A DNA stretch of 64,000 bases from Carboxylicivirga mesophila (GCF_018271975.1 NZ_JAGUCN010000021.1:53544-117543), one strand, 5' to 3'; numbered from the stretch's first letter, positions 18,457 to 28,847 are shown. Numbers and translations: made by a program. The notes: generated from the letters alone by a model not told the origin.

Positions 18457-21400
18457 ATGAGTGAAGAAATTCTGAAGGCACTGATGCAACTGTTTGGTTT
18501 AATTGCCAAACAGGACGGTGGTGTTGAAGCGAATGAGACAGAGTATGTAAGAACTTTTCTTGAGCAGCAGTTAAATGCCGAGGCTGTGGAAGAATATTAT
18601 TCGCTCTTTCTGAAATTCTCAAAAGATTCGAAACTTGGCAAGGGAGAGCCGGAAGGTAAGGTAAAACTAACGTCGATGAAAGATTCCGTGAAAATCCTCG
18701 GAATCTGTAAAAAAATCAATAAGCAGCTAAATAAGGAGCAGAAAGTGGTGGTTTTGCTGCGTTTGTATGAGCTGGTTAATGCCGACCGTAAGTTTACTGA
18801 ACAACGCATGGCTATCATCAATACGGTGGCCGATGTATTTAAATTGCCAAAAGAAGAAATTGAAGCTATTGAGACCTATACGGTTAATAATGCTGTTCAA
18901 GAACTTGATTTGGAGGACGTACTCATTGTCAACCACAATGTAGATGAGTTTACAAATGCCAAGCATATCCAGTCAGGCGAGCTCGATGGGGATGTGCTAA
19001 TCTTACGAGTAAACAGTGCTGGCTTATATTTCGTAAGGTATACAGGTAATCAGGATCTGTTTCTGAATGGCTTGTTAATTAATAATCGTCGTATCTATCT
19101 GTTTCCTAAGGGAAGCTTCATAAAACTGCCCAAAGGACAGCCAGTTTACTATACCGATGTGGTCTCACGGTTTATGTCCGATTCATCGGTGTCTAAAATC
19201 TCCTATGAGGTAAAAGATGTTGGTTTTCAGTTTAAGACAGGCGGTATCGGTCTGCGTAACGTCAACATCTCAGAAGAACAGGGTAAGCTCATTGGTATAA
19301 TGGGTGCCAGTGGGGCTGGTAAAACAACGCTGTTAAACGTTCTTTGCGGGAATGAAACGCCTACTAAAGGAGAGGTGTTGATTAATAGCTATAATCTACA
19401 TCAGGAGCGTGATAAGGTGGAGGGCGTGATTGGCTATATTCCACAAGACGACCTGCTGATTGAAGAACTAACTGTATACGAAAACCTCTATTATAATGCT
19501 AAGCTCTGTTTTAAAGATAAAGATGAAGCAGAAATAGAGGAGATGGTGAATAATACGCTAACGAGCCTTGGCTTGTATGAGCGTCGTAACCTTAAGGTGG
19601 GTTCACCACTTAATAAAATGATTAGTGGTGGGCAACGAAAGCGATTAAATATTGCTCTTGAGTTAATTCGTGAGCCAGGCATTTTGTTCGTTGATGAGCC
19701 TACCTCAGGATTGTCATCACGTGACTCGGAGAATGTTATGAACCTCCTGCGTGAGCTGGCTTTAAAGGGCAAACTCATATTCGTGGTTATTCACCAGCCA
19801 TCGTCAGATATCTATAAGATGTTTGATAAGATGTATATCCTTGATACAGGCGGCTACCCGGTTTACTATGGCAATCCCAGCGAATCATTGATATATTTCA
19901 AACGGCTGGATGCGCAAATCAACAGTGACCAGGGTGAATGTGGTACATGTGGTAACCTCAATCCGGAGTTAATTTTCAATATCATTGATGCCAATGTAAT
20001 TGATGAATATGGAAATTACACCAACAAAAGAAAAACCTCACCTGAGGAATGGCATGAGCATTACAAAGAAAACATTGAATTGCCACAGGTGGAACAGGTT
20101 AATTCTACACCGCCTAAATCATTGAATATACCATCGTGGTTTAAGCAATTCTTTATTTATACGCTTCGCGATTTTAAATCGAAAATCAGTAACACCCAGT
20201 ATATTCTGCTCAATTTGCTGGAAGCCCCCTTGCTAGGGTTCATTCTGGCCTACCTCATTCGTTACATTGTCGATCCTGAATCGGATATCTACGTTTTTCG
20301 TGAGAATGAAAATATTGCACCGTATATCTTTATGGGTATCATTGTCGCCCTTTTCTTTGGTCTGATAATCAGTGCAGAGGAAATATTCAAAGATGCAAAA
20401 ATATTAAAGCGGGAGAAGTTTCTGAATCTGAGTCGCTCGAGCTACCTGGCTTCCAAAATTCTGATATTGTTTGTGATGTCGGCTATTCAGATGACCCTTT
20501 TCGTAGTTGTTGCCAATAGCATTTTGGGCATTAAAGGGATGAATTTTGAATTCTGGCTGGCACTCTTCTCGGTATCTGCCTTTGCCAATATCCTGGGCCT
20601 GATACTTTCAGCATCATTCAACTCCATTGTAACCATCTATATTTTGATTCCACTGGTAATGATCCCTCAAATGGTGTTGGGTGGCGCGATGTTTACATTT
20701 GATAAGCTGAATAAAGACTTTACAAGTGTTGATAAGGTGCCGTTAGTGGCTGAGGTGATGCCTTCGCGCTACATTTACGAAGGATTAATTGTTCACCAAT
20801 ACAAGCACAACAATTTCAAGAAAAACATTTTTAAAGTGGAGCTGCAGCAAAGTAGTGCTGACTTTAAGAATGTATACTACCTGCCTGAATTGGAAGAAGT
20901 TATAGCCAATTGCCGTATAGCAGATAAATCAGGTAAGAGCTTTTCTGATGATATTGCCTTATTGCGCAATGAGTTGAGTAAGGAACAGAAACGGGTTCCA
21001 TCTATTGAATTCGAAGGGATGGATAAATTAACAGTGAACGAATTTGATGAGCATGTTGCCAGTGATGCCAAAATGTACATTGAGCAATTGAAGAATCACT
21101 ATCGCGATTTGTTTAATACAGCTGATAATACCATCAACCGTTTTATGTCAGATAATATCAGAAATAATAAAGATCGGTTTAATGTCATACGCGATGCCTA
21201 TTTTAATGAAAGCATCTCTGATATTGTTCGTAAAACATTTGATAAGAATAAGATGCTTCGGGATGGTGATAAGCTGATTCAGGTTGTTGATCCGATTTAT
21301 CAGATACCTGAGCCAGAGACAGCCATTTCATTCAGAACGCATTTCTTTGCACCACAGAAGCATTTTGCAGGGCACTTTTTTGATACTTTATGGTTCAATA

Positions 21401-21507
21401 TAATGGTGGTTTGGCTCCTCACTATTTTGATGTATATAGCTCTGTACTTTGATCTCCTGAAGCGGAGTCTGGACTTCTTTGGTGAATTAAAACTGTTTAA
21501 AAAGTAA
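18457..21507 (+). CDS. ABCG-type ABC transporter with N-terminal TerB-like and FHA-like domains
   Basis: A 1016-residue protein combining several modules. Residues 1-140 are helical and acidic, TerB-like (LFGLIAKQDGGVEANE...LYELVNADRKFTE). About 150-240 form a beta-rich FHA-like region. About 245-480 hold an ABC ATPase with Walker A GASGAGKTTLL near 283-293, signature ISGGQRKRL at 389-397 and Walker B ILFVDEP. The ABC2/ABCG-type membrane domain has five or six helices around 570-770; a long soluble insert with helices spans about 780-970, and one last membrane helix lies near 985-1005. A cluster of cysteines (GECGTCGNLNPE, near 495) is notable. A half-transporter of this type would act as a dimer. 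It lies within the SiaB-SiaC module and is followed by a lipoprotein gene 56 bases on. The substrate is unknown. Confidence 0.8.
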   Translation: MSEEILKALMQLFGLIAKQDGGVEANETEYVRTFLEQQLNAEAVEEYYSLFLKFSKDSKLGKGEPEGKVKLTSMKDSVKILGICKKINKQLNKEQKVVVLLRLYELVNADRKFTEQRMAIINTVADVFKLPKEEIEAIETYTVNNAVQELDLEDVLIVNHNVDEFTNAKHIQSGELDGDVLILRVNSAGLYFVRYTGNQDLFLNGLLINNRRIYLFPKGSFIKLPKGQPVYYTDVVSRFMSDSSVSKISYEVKDVGFQFKTGGIGLRNVNISEEQGKLIGIMGASGAGKTTLLNVLCGNETPTKGEVLINSYNLHQERDKVEGVIGYIPQDDLLIEELTVYENLYYNAKLCFKDKDEAEIEEMVNNTLTSLGLYERRNLKVGSPLNKMISGGQRKRLNIALELIREPGILFVDEPTSGLSSRDSENVMNLLRELALKGKLIFVVIHQPSSDIYKMFDKMYILDTGGYPVYYGNPSESLIYFKRLDAQINSDQGECGTCGNLNPELIFNIIDANVIDEYGNYTNKRKTSPEEWHEHYKENIELPQVEQVNSTPPKSLNIPSWFKQFFIYTLRDFKSKISNTQYILLNLLEAPLLGFILAYLIRYIVDPESDIYVFRENENIAPYIFMGIIVALFFGLIISAEEIFKDAKILKREKFLNLSRSSYLASKILILFVMSAIQMTLFVVVANSILGIKGMNFEFWLALFSVSAFANILGLILSASFNSIVTIYILIPLVMIPQMVLGGAMFTFDKLNKDFTSVDKVPLVAEVMPSRYIYEGLIVHQYKHNNFKKNIFKVELQQSSADFKNVYYLPELEEVIANCRIADKSGKSFSDDIALLRNELSKEQKRVPSIEFEGMDKLTVNEFDEHVASDAKMYIEQLKNHYRDLFNTADNTINRFMSDNIRNNKDRFNVIRDAYFNESISDIVRKTFDKNKMLRDGDKLIQVVDPIYQIPEPETAISFRTHFFAPQKHFAGHFFDTLWFNIMVVWLLTILMYIALYFDLLKRSLDFFGELKLFKK

Positions 21508-21563
21508 CCTTTTACTAAATAATTGAGTATAATTGCTTCAATCGAAATTAAAAACGTACTAAA

Positions 21564-22475
21564 ATGTTGAGAAAATTTAGTTACCTAGCCTTGATGGTTG
21601 CCGGAGTATGTATCATGTCAGCATGTTCAGGATCATCGAAAAAAAGTAGCGAGTCGGATGAATTGACACTTGCACCTGCTACAGAGAGTGCAGCTCTTGA
21701 GCTGTCAGAGGAAGTGATGAGTGATGTCATTCAAAATATTTCGTCACCAGTTGAAATGGCTTCAATAATCAAAGCAACAGGCGTTGATTTCTCACAAAAG
21801 ATCCTCAATAGTACCGATAAAGTTGATGCTTACAATACAAGTTACAAGCGTGCGTTGAACCTGGGTGTGTACAGTGCTGATTTAGGTTATATCAACACCT
21901 TTGATAAGAATAACATTGTTGTATCCTACTTAGTAGCTATTAAAAGCTTGTCTGAAGGAATTAAAGTTGGTCAGTTTTTCGATTTTAATGCTCTAAAGCG
22001 TATGGCTACCAATAGCAATAATCTGGATTCGTTGATGCAGATTTCTATTTCTAGCTTTAACCAGATGGATTCATACCTGCGCAGCCAAAAGCGTAGTAAT
22101 GTATCTTCATTAATTGTAACCGGTGCTTGGATTGAAGGTTTGTATATTACTGGAAATGTTATTGAGCAGACCAATGATGAGGGCTTAATCAACCGTGTTG
22201 CTGAGCAAAAAGATATCATTAATATTATTGAAATCATTCTTAAGAACTATAGTCAGGATCCTGATTTTGCGGAGTTGGCGCAGCGTATTGGTAAGCTAAA
22301 AGCGGCATACGATCCGGTTAAGATAACCACCGAGTTTGCAGAACCAAAAACCATTGAGCAGGATGGTATGCTTATAATTGTTCAGGATGAGATTAGTCAT
22401 GTTGAAATTACTCCGGAGCAGGTGACAGCTATCATTGAAGAGATCAAGGCATTAAGAGAATTCATAGTGTCGTAG
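21564..22475 (+). CDS. Lipoprotein of the SiaB/SiaC/ABC module, function unknown
   Basis: This 303-residue protein has a lipoprotein signal peptide (lipobox MSAC, C21) and a serine-rich linker, then a mostly helical domain. It has no enzymatic motif I recognise. Repeated hydrophobic-helical segments (for example VVSYLVAIKSLSEGIKVGQFF and GLINRVAEQKDIINIIEIIL) suggest an all-alpha bundle. It follows the transporter by 56 bases on the same strand, and could be a periplasmic or outer-membrane partner of it. This is positional inference only. Confidence 0.6.
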   Translation: MLRKFSYLALMVAGVCIMSACSGSSKKSSESDELTLAPATESAALELSEEVMSDVIQNISSPVEMASIIKATGVDFSQKILNSTDKVDAYNTSYKRALNLGVYSADLGYINTFDKNNIVVSYLVAIKSLSEGIKVGQFFDFNALKRMATNSNNLDSLMQISISSFNQMDSYLRSQKRSNVSSLIVTGAWIEGLYITGNVIEQTNDEGLINRVAEQKDIINIIEIILKNYSQDPDFAELAQRIGKLKAAYDPVKITTEFAEPKTIEQDGMLIIVQDEISHVEITPEQVTAIIEEIKALREFIVS

Positions 22476-22496
22476 TCTGTGTGTTTGAAAAAAAGT

Positions 22497-22504
22497 TATT
22501 TTTG
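22497..22504 (+). promoter_or_regulatory. -7 box before the small exported protein gene
   Basis: TATTTTTG matches TAnnTTTG exactly and lies 36 bases before the ATG at 22541. There is no TTTG at the usual spacing (one occurs only 9 bases upstream), so the promoter is tentative. Confidence 0.35.
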
Positions 22505-22540
22505 TAATTATTCTTACCCGGACCAATTAAAATTGATACC

Positions 22541-22975
22541 ATGAAAAAAATATTTTATAGCTTCTTTATCCTTTTTATAATGAGTGGGCTAAGTGCGTCA
22601 GCGCAATGTGGCGATGATCTGCTTAAGACAGCATTAAAAGAGATGGGAGCCACACAGTACATCAAAGATTTCACTGTAGAAATGGTGAAGGAGCGTAAAG
22701 ATGTTAAAACAGGCTACGTAAAGTTTTCTGTTGTTTTAAATAGTAATACGCAATACAAGTTTAATATTGTGAATGGTGCATCGAATGCTGAGCAGATGAT
22801 AATGCAACTAAAGCAAAACGAGAAACTGATTAGTAGCAACTTTCACAATGGCAAAATGTACGATGAATTTCAATTCATTTGTCGAAAAACAGGCGTTTAT
22901 CACCTTTATTTCTCCTTTAAAGGCGGACAGGAAGGTTGTGCAAAAGCTGTTTTGTCGCTTGTTAAGCAATTATAA
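22541..22975 (+). CDS. Small exported protein of unknown function
   Basis: A 144-residue protein with a clear signal peptide (hydrophobic core FFILFIMSGLSASA, cleavage before QCGDD), then a compact domain with three further cysteines. Strand-like segments (TGYVKFSVVLNSNTQYKFNIV, GVYHLYFSFKGGQEGCAKAVLSLV) suggest a beta-sandwich. I do not recognise the family. It is the last gene of the SiaB/SiaC/ABC group and is followed by a strong terminator, so it may close that unit, though a possible separate promoter precedes it. Confidence 0.55.
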   Translation: MKKIFYSFFILFIMSGLSASAQCGDDLLKTALKEMGATQYIKDFTVEMVKERKDVKTGYVKFSVVLNSNTQYKFNIVNGASNAEQMIMQLKQNEKLISSNFHNGKMYDEFQFICRKTGVYHLYFSFKGGQEGCAKAVLSLVKQL

Positions 22976-22996
22976 GAACATATAATCATTTTATAT

Positions 22997-23029
22997 AAAA
23001 GGGTTACTCAATATTGAGTAGCCCTTTTT
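22997..23029 (+). terminator. Rho-independent terminator closing the SiaB/SiaC/ABC group
   Basis: Inverted repeat AAAAGGGTTACTCA / TGAGTAGCCCTTTT with a 4-base loop and one G-U pair, followed by T residues. Confidence 0.85.
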
Positions 23030-23194
23030 ATTTGTATCGTTTGCTATACCTCTTTTAAATGCTAGCAAGCTTTCGTTTATAACTGTTGGTGATTTAACTC
23101 TATCGCTACTGTTTTTGTTATTACGGAAAGCACATTGTGTATAATCAGGTTTTGAAATGACTGATGCCATAATGCGTATGTTGAGATTAGGTGC

Positions 23195-23223
23195 AAAAAA
23201 ACCGCCCCAATTTGCTGGGGCGG
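23195..23223 (-). terminator. Rho-independent terminator of hppA
   Basis: On the minus strand CCGCCCCA / TGGGGCGG form an 8-bp GC-rich stem followed by seven T residues, about 60 bases after the hppA stop codon. Confidence 0.9.
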
Positions 23224-23283
23224 AGAAATCTAATCAATGGTATACAGATGATAATTACATCTGTTTTCAATGTAGAAGTGGTT

Positions 23284-25542
23284 CTAAAACAATGAATAAA
23301 TAACGGTTAATCCTGACATAACCACTGATACCATGGTCATTAGCTTAATCAGGATGTTTAATGACGGACCTGAAGTGTCTTTGAACGGATCACCCACTGT
23401 ATCACCCACAACCCCGGCTTTATGTGCTTCACTGCCTTTGCCGCCATAATTGCCTTTCTCAATGTATTTCTTCGCGTTATCCCAGGCTCCACCCGAGTTA
23501 TTTAACATTACAGCCAGCGTAAAGCCGGTTACAAGACCTCCCATGAGTAAGCCAATAACGCCTGCAACACCAAATACCAAACCCACAAAAATTGGGACAG
23601 CAATAGCAAGGATAGACGGTACCATCATTTCGCGTTGAGCACCTTTTGTTGAGATAGCTACACATTTAGCATACTCAGGTGTGCCGGTTCCTTCTAAAAT
23701 ACCCGGTATCTCTCTGAACTGGCGACGTACTTCCTCTACCATGGCACCAGCTGCACGTCCTACTGCTTTCATGGTCATGGCACAGAATACAAAGGCCATC
23801 ATGGCTCCAATAAATAGTCCGGCCAACAGCAGAGGATTAAACATGTTAAGCTCATAGTAGTCCACAAAATTCTGGATGGTTGCTTTGGTAAGGCTTTCAG
23901 CACCTGTTACCTCCAGGAACTTATTACCCAGTTCTGGTACTTTTTTCAGCCATATACGCACTTCTTCCATGTATGCAACCAGCAAGGCCATAGCGGTTAA
24001 TGCAGCCGATCCAATTGCAAAGCCTTTGCCGGTAGCTGCAGTGGTGTTTCCAAGCATATCCAGAGCATCAGTCCGTTCACGTACTTCTTTCGGTAGTTCT
24101 GCCATCTCAGCATTACCTCCTGCATTGTCGGCAATAGGACCAAACGCATCAGTAGCTAGTGTTATGCCAAGCGTTGAAAGCATACCAACAGCTGCAAATC
24201 CAATTCCATACACACCTTCGCTAAAGTCGGTAAAACCACCTGCAAAGCCAAATGCTGCAATAATACCGGCAACAATTGTAAGCACAGGTATCCATGTTGA
24301 ATACATACCAACAGCAATACCATCGATAATGGTTGTTGCAGGACCTTGTTGTGCTTGTTTCGCAATACCCTGAGTTGGCTTATAACCATCAGAGGTATAA
24401 TACTCGGTGCCTTGACCGATGATAATACCGGCAATCAACCCGGCTACAACAGAGCCGAAGATGCCCCATCCAAACCAACCTAAATAGGCCATAACTGCTA
24501 TTGCAACCAGTATGAGTACAGATGAACCGGCTGTGCCAACAAGCAGTGAATTTAATAGGTTCTTGGCGCTGGCATCCTCTTTGGTTCGCACCATAAATAT
24601 GCCTAATATTGAGAAGATAATACCGATGGCTGCTACAATCATTGGCGCAATAATGGCTTTCTCATTAAATGCACCTGAATTCATGGAGATGGCAGCTCCT
24701 AATGCTGCCGTTGCTAGGATAGAACCGCAGTACGATTCGTAAAGGTCGGCTCCCATACCAGCTACATCACCAACGTTATCACCAACGTTATCTGCTATCG
24801 TGGCCGGGTTACGCGGATCATCCTCTGGGATGCCTGCTTCAACTTTACCAACCAGGTCGGCACCAACATCGGCAGCCTTGGTGTAAATACCTCCGCCAAC
24901 GCGGGCAAATAAAGCTTGTGTTGATGCACCCATACCAAAGGTTAACATGGTAGTTGTGATATGCACCATTTTAGCATGTGTCCACTCTCCATTAGCTACA
25001 AAATCAGCCGACCAGGCGCCGGTAAGACCTACCTCCTCGGCTACTTTCAAGCCCAGGCCAAAGATATTATGATCGTAAATGTTGTTTAATATCAGATACC
25101 ATAGTGCAATATCAATTAAACCAAAACCCACTACAACCAGACCCATAACAGCTCCACTTCGGAATGCCACTTTTAAACCTCTGTTAAGTGATTGTGACGC
25201 CCCGTGTGCTGTACGTGCCGAAGCAAAAGTAGCTGTTTTCATCCCCAGGTAACCACATAGACCTGAGAAGAAACCACCTGTTAAAAATGCGATCGGTACA
25301 AAAGGATTCTGGACACCCAGAAACGCCAGTATTGTTAATATCACCAGCAGCACCAAAAAGACAATGCCTACTACTCTGTATTGTCTCGACAGGTATGCCA
25401 TTGCTCCTTCTCTTACGTGCTGGGCAATTTCTTTCATTTTGTCAGTACCTTCCGATTCTTTCATCATGGATTTGAAGAATATCCATGCAAAAACCAATGC
25501 TAATAATGAAGCTATTGGTATAAACCAAAAAATTGAATCCAT
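23284..25542 (-). CDS. hppA: Membrane-bound ion-translocating pyrophosphatase, K+-dependent type
   Basis: This 752-residue, roughly 16-helix integral membrane enzyme hydrolyses cytoplasmic pyrophosphate and pumps H+ or Na+ outward. Pyrophosphate/Mg binding motifs are intact: [32 protein letters not shown] and, near the C-terminus, [15 protein letters not shown]. The position that separates K+-dependent from K+-independent enzymes reads [10 protein letters not shown] (Ala, not Lys), so K+ dependence is predicted. Whether the pumped ion is H+ or Na+ cannot be settled by eye. It is monocistronic with its own terminator; no convincing promoter was found in the 269 bases upstream. Confidence 0.96.
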   Translation of the reverse strand: MDSIFWFIPIASLLALVFAWIFFKSMMKESEGTDKMKEIAQHVREGAMAYLSRQYRVVGIVFLVLLVILTILAFLGVQNPFVPIAFLTGGFFSGLCGYLGMKTATFASARTAHGASQSLNRGLKVAFRSGAVMGLVVVGFGLIDIALWYLILNNIYDHNIFGLGLKVAEEVGLTGAWSADFVANGEWTHAKMVHITTTMLTFGMGASTQALFARVGGGIYTKAADVGADLVGKVEAGIPEDDPRNPATIADNVGDNVGDVAGMGADLYESYCGSILATAALGAAISMNSGAFNEKAIIAPMIVAAIGIIFSILGIFMVRTKEDASAKNLLNSLLVGTAGSSVLILVAIAVMAYLGWFGWGIFGSVVAGLIAGIIIGQGTEYYTSDGYKPTQGIAKQAQQGPATTIIDGIAVGMYSTWIPVLTIVAGIIAAFGFAGGFTDFSEGVYGIGFAAVGMLSTLGITLATDAFGPIADNAGGNAEMAELPKEVRERTDALDMLGNTTAATGKGFAIGSAALTAMALLVAYMEEVRIWLKKVPELGNKFLEVTGAESLTKATIQNFVDYYELNMFNPLLLAGLFIGAMMAFVFCAMTMKAVGRAAGAMVEEVRRQFREIPGILEGTGTPEYAKCVAISTKGAQREMMVPSILAIAVPIFVGLVFGVAGVIGLLMGGLVTGFTLAVMLNNSGGAWDNAKKYIEKGNYGGKGSEAHKAGVVGDTVGDPFKDTSGPSLNILIKLMTMVSVVMSGLTVIYSLF

Positions 25543-25811
25543 AGAAATTTTGTTTTAGTTAGTAAATGAGTAAGGGTATGTGAAGTACTTGAAGGGCACA
25601 CATGATAAACCTGTCGAAAACAAGTGTTCTTTCGACTAACCAGAAGTGTAGAATAAGTCGGTTTGATCCGGCTTAGATATCCCATGTGGCTTCGTTTTTC
25701 AGGATTCTCTCCAATTAACTTTTCTCACATAATTATCTGTCCCCGCAATCACAAGATAATGATTTTAAGATGCCTGATGAATAATAATCAGAAAAATATT
25801 AGTGATTTACA

Positions 25812-28800
25812 TCACCATCCGGCAAAGATATTAATGCCAAATTCACCTCTTTTAAGCTGATTCTGATGGAAGGGAAAGCCATAATATGGTTCCAGGATCA
25901 TGGCTCCAAAGAGGTTGATGCGGTAGGCTACACCACCACTAAATACTGGTATGCGTTGAGCATTGCTGTTGGTAGTTAATTTAGCTACCGGGTATGAGTT
26001 TTTATTCCAGCTGACGCCGCCATCAACAAACAGTGCCAGTTCGCTAAATAAGAAATTGGAGCGGAACCAGGCAATTTCTTTCGGTCCGGTGAAAGGGATG
26101 CGCCATTCGAGGTTGGTAACAAGTAGTCGTGTGCCTATCAGTTGATTCATGCTGATAGTATTGGCATTGGTTGTTTCATCCCCGTAGAAGTCGCCCATGT
26201 CATATCCTCTCACAAACCAGGGAGAGCCAAGAAATAACTCACTCATGCGGTCACTGTCTGAATCTTTCCCGTAACGGCCATAGTGGTAGAGCCGAAATGC
26301 CAGGCTATAGGGCTTAATAAACACGTAACGCCTGAAGTCAATTAGAAGTGTCTGCATCTGAAGCTTATGCAGGTAGTGCTCCACCTGTATACGCAGTCTT
26401 TTACCCTCTACCGGTGAGGCAAGTCCCATTTTGGCATTGTCAATAACATATGCAGCATCCAGAATACCGGTACCGAAACCATCAGGTGCAGGAAGCTTTT
26501 CTTTTTCTGCCGAATAGATTTGTGAATAAGAATTGATGTTTTTAATCCGTTCAATTCGATAGTTGTAGAAGGCATAGGATGCTCCCACCTCAAATCGCCT
26601 GGTTTTGTTTATCGGAATAAATGTGAAGACCGATAGCTTATCCTCAAAGGTTCTTCGGAAAAGGTAATGAAGCGAACGTGCAGTTGTGCCGTCAGCCAGC
26701 GAATCGGTCTGATATTGGTACGTGCCTGTGCGATACGGAATGTGCGATAAAGCCACTCCGAATTTCATCCTTTTTTGCTGGGTAATATAGGCGATTTGTC
26801 CACCAAAATCATAAATCTCGCCATTAATGCTCACGGCCGTATATAGCATGTTTTTGCTGAGTATATCGCTAAACATTGCCTCAATGCTACCTGCCATACC
26901 AGTACCGAAGCGTCCGGTCATCACGCCTGCCGATGCGTTCCCAATATAGTCGAGCTTAAATTTGTTTCTAATTTGATCGGTAAAGAAGCTGTCTGCCTGC
27001 AGGGCGTATGATTGCCGGTTAAAATAGAGGTTGGTTTCTATTTGTGAAGGGATGGTGGAATGCGGTAATAATCGCGAAGCACTTAAATTAGTCTCGCGCT
27101 CAACCACCAGTTGCTTGTTTTTCCGTATGTTTTGTAAAGATGTTTTAAAAATGTTGTATTCGCCATTCCACAGCATAGTGTACAAAAGTGTGTCGCCAGT
27201 AAGAGTTAAGGCAGGCGAATAATCGGTCATGCCTGTTATGCCTGTTGGATAATTGGTAATTTGATGAACCTGTGCGTTATTGGTGTTAAGCAGATACAGG
27301 TTGCGCCGTCCGTCGCGGTTGGATAAAAACAGTATTTCATGCTTGTTGATGGTGGCAATTGGGTTGAGGTTTTTAGCGCCATCAAACGTTCTGAAGTACT
27401 CGGTTTGTCTAGTATCAACTGATACACGGGCTATATGCAGACTGCCTTGACTGCTGAGTTTAGTTGATATGGCTTTGTCGGTGACGTAATAAATGTATTG
27501 ACCGTCTGGCGACCAGGTTGGCTGAATACAAGCAAACTCATTTTTCGTTATGTTTTCAATAGCATTGTCATCCAGGTTATACAGAATAATGTCTGAAACA
27601 CCTTCTTTAAGTGCTGAGAAAGCGATGGTGTTATTGTTGGTTGACCAGGCCGGCCATGAGATTTCATCCATCTCATTAATTTGGATCTCCTTGATAAGAT
27701 GCTTTCTTCGTACATCATAAATCTGGCAGGTTGACTGCCCTTGTTTGAAAGCAATAAAAGCAAAGTAGCGGCTGTCTGGCGACCATGTGCCCGATGTTTC
27801 GAGGTAATTCAGTGCATCAATTTCATCGTGGCTTGTAGCGGTATAAAGCCTGGAAACTACCTCGCCTGTTTTGCTGTCGGCCATAAACAGGTCGATATCA
27901 TACATATCCCTTTCGGAAAGAAAAACAACATAGCGGCCATTGGGGCTGATGGACGGATTAAGGTTGTAGCGTCCGCTGTTTTTCTTAGATATAATTCTTT
28001 CGCCAACAATTGTAAATGTAGAGTCTATGCTTTCTTTCAGCAGATGTTCTTTTAATGTTTGCTGCCACATCACTGAAAGTGAATCGTCAGATAACATTAA
28101 TACATCGCCTATAGCCTGCTCATATCCAACCCTTGCAGTAGCCTTAAACAAGCGAGGTATGTATTGCTCACCATACTGATAGGCAATATATGCCCAAAAG
28201 GCATGACCGTAGCGATAGGGAGAATACCGATAGCTAAAAGTCATTTCCCTCAGTGTTGGAAACGTGTTGTTTATTAGGGCATCGCGCATCCACAGTGCTG
28301 TATGGCTGTTAACACTGCCCAATGACAAGTATTCTGCCATACCTTCAATCATCCAGAGTGGGATATTATTAATGGCCATCAGGCTAACCTCCTCATCGGT
28401 AGACAGCATGTGGTACTGAAATGCATGTACCAATTCATGACCAAGCACATGGTCTGTTTGTCCGCCGGTGAATGAAACAGGCATTACCACCCTCCGTTTC
28501 ATCCCTTCGGTAACACCACCTGTGCCAACATCAATGCGACTGCTTACGGCGGTTGTTTGCTGGAAATCGGCGTGGTTAGAATAAAAAATGATTGGATTTC
28601 GGGTTTGAAACGTATCTAATAGCACCTGCTGGTGGTAGAAGTACCATTTTTCGGCTTGCTTGCCTAACTGCTCGGCTAATTTTTCATCTTCAAAATAGTG
28701 ATAGAGTTCAAAGTTGGGTGTTTTGTACAACTGAAAGTTGAACTTCTCGTAGGAAGGTTTATTTTGTCCAAAGTATTGCGCATGAAGCAATGGTATACTC

Positions 28801-28847
28801 CATCCACATAACACTAATATGGTGAATACGAATCGCATATTGGACAC
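25812..28847 (-). CDS. Fusion of gluzincin-type metalloprotease, TolB-like propeller and outer-membrane barrel
   Basis: A 1011-residue exported protein (signal peptide ends LLHAQ). Residues about 35-260 form a peptidase-MA/gluzincin domain: HELVH at 137-141 provides two zinc ligands and the catalytic Glu, and WMIEGMAEYLS (E168) offers the third. About 265-560 hold WD40/PD40 TolB-type blades (NPSISPNGRYVVFLSERD, QPTWSPDGQYIYYVTDKA, and others). About 620-1011 form a BamA/surface-antigen-like outer-membrane barrel ending GEFGINIFAGW. All three modules appear intact. Proteins with this layout are usually annotated only as PD40 or BamA/TamA-related; the real function is unknown. It probably sits in the outer membrane with the protease and propeller on the periplasmic side (inference). 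Confidence 0.75.
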   Translation of the reverse strand: MSNMRFVFTILVLCGWSIPLLHAQYFGQNKPSYEKFNFQLYKTPNFELYHYFEDEKLAEQLGKQAEKWYFYHQQVLLDTFQTRNPIIFYSNHADFQQTTAVSSRIDVGTGGVTEGMKRRVVMPVSFTGGQTDHVLGHELVHAFQYHMLSTDEEVSLMAINNIPLWMIEGMAEYLSLGSVNSHTALWMRDALINNTFPTLREMTFSYRYSPYRYGHAFWAYIAYQYGEQYIPRLFKATARVGYEQAIGDVLMLSDDSLSVMWQQTLKEHLLKESIDSTFTIVGERIISKKNSGRYNLNPSISPNGRYVVFLSERDMYDIDLFMADSKTGEVVSRLYTATSHDEIDALNYLETSGTWSPDSRYFAFIAFKQGQSTCQIYDVRRKHLIKEIQINEMDEISWPAWSTNNNTIAFSALKEGVSDIILYNLDDNAIENITKNEFACIQPTWSPDGQYIYYVTDKAISTKLSSQGSLHIARVSVDTRQTEYFRTFDGAKNLNPIATINKHEILFLSNRDGRRNLYLLNTNNAQVHQITNYPTGITGMTDYSPALTLTGDTLLYTMLWNGEYNIFKTSLQNIRKNKQLVVERETNLSASRLLPHSTIPSQIETNLYFNRQSYALQADSFFTDQIRNKFKLDYIGNASAGVMTGRFGTGMAGSIEAMFSDILSKNMLYTAVSINGEIYDFGGQIAYITQQKRMKFGVALSHIPYRTGTYQYQTDSLADGTTARSLHYLFRRTFEDKLSVFTFIPINKTRRFEVGASYAFYNYRIERIKNINSYSQIYSAEKEKLPAPDGFGTGILDAAYVIDNAKMGLASPVEGKRLRIQVEHYLHKLQMQTLLIDFRRYVFIKPYSLAFRLYHYGRYGKDSDSDRMSELFLGSPWFVRGYDMGDFYGDETTNANTISMNQLIGTRLLVTNLEWRIPFTGPKEIAWFRSNFLFSELALFVDGGVSWNKNSYPVAKLTTNSNAQRIPVFSGGVAYRINLFGAMILEPYYGFPFHQNQLKRGEFGINIFAGW

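Larger units (their letters stand above)
22976..23283. other. Convergent intergenic region with two terminators
   Basis: The 308 bases between the small exported protein gene (plus) and hppA (minus) hold one terminator for each strand (22997-23029 and 23195-23223). I see no gene or other structure in the roughly 165 bases between them. Confidence 0.6.

Noticed and set aside
25543..25811. Search for an hppA promoter
   Set aside because: No minus-strand TAnnTTTG box was found at a sensible distance, so none is reported.
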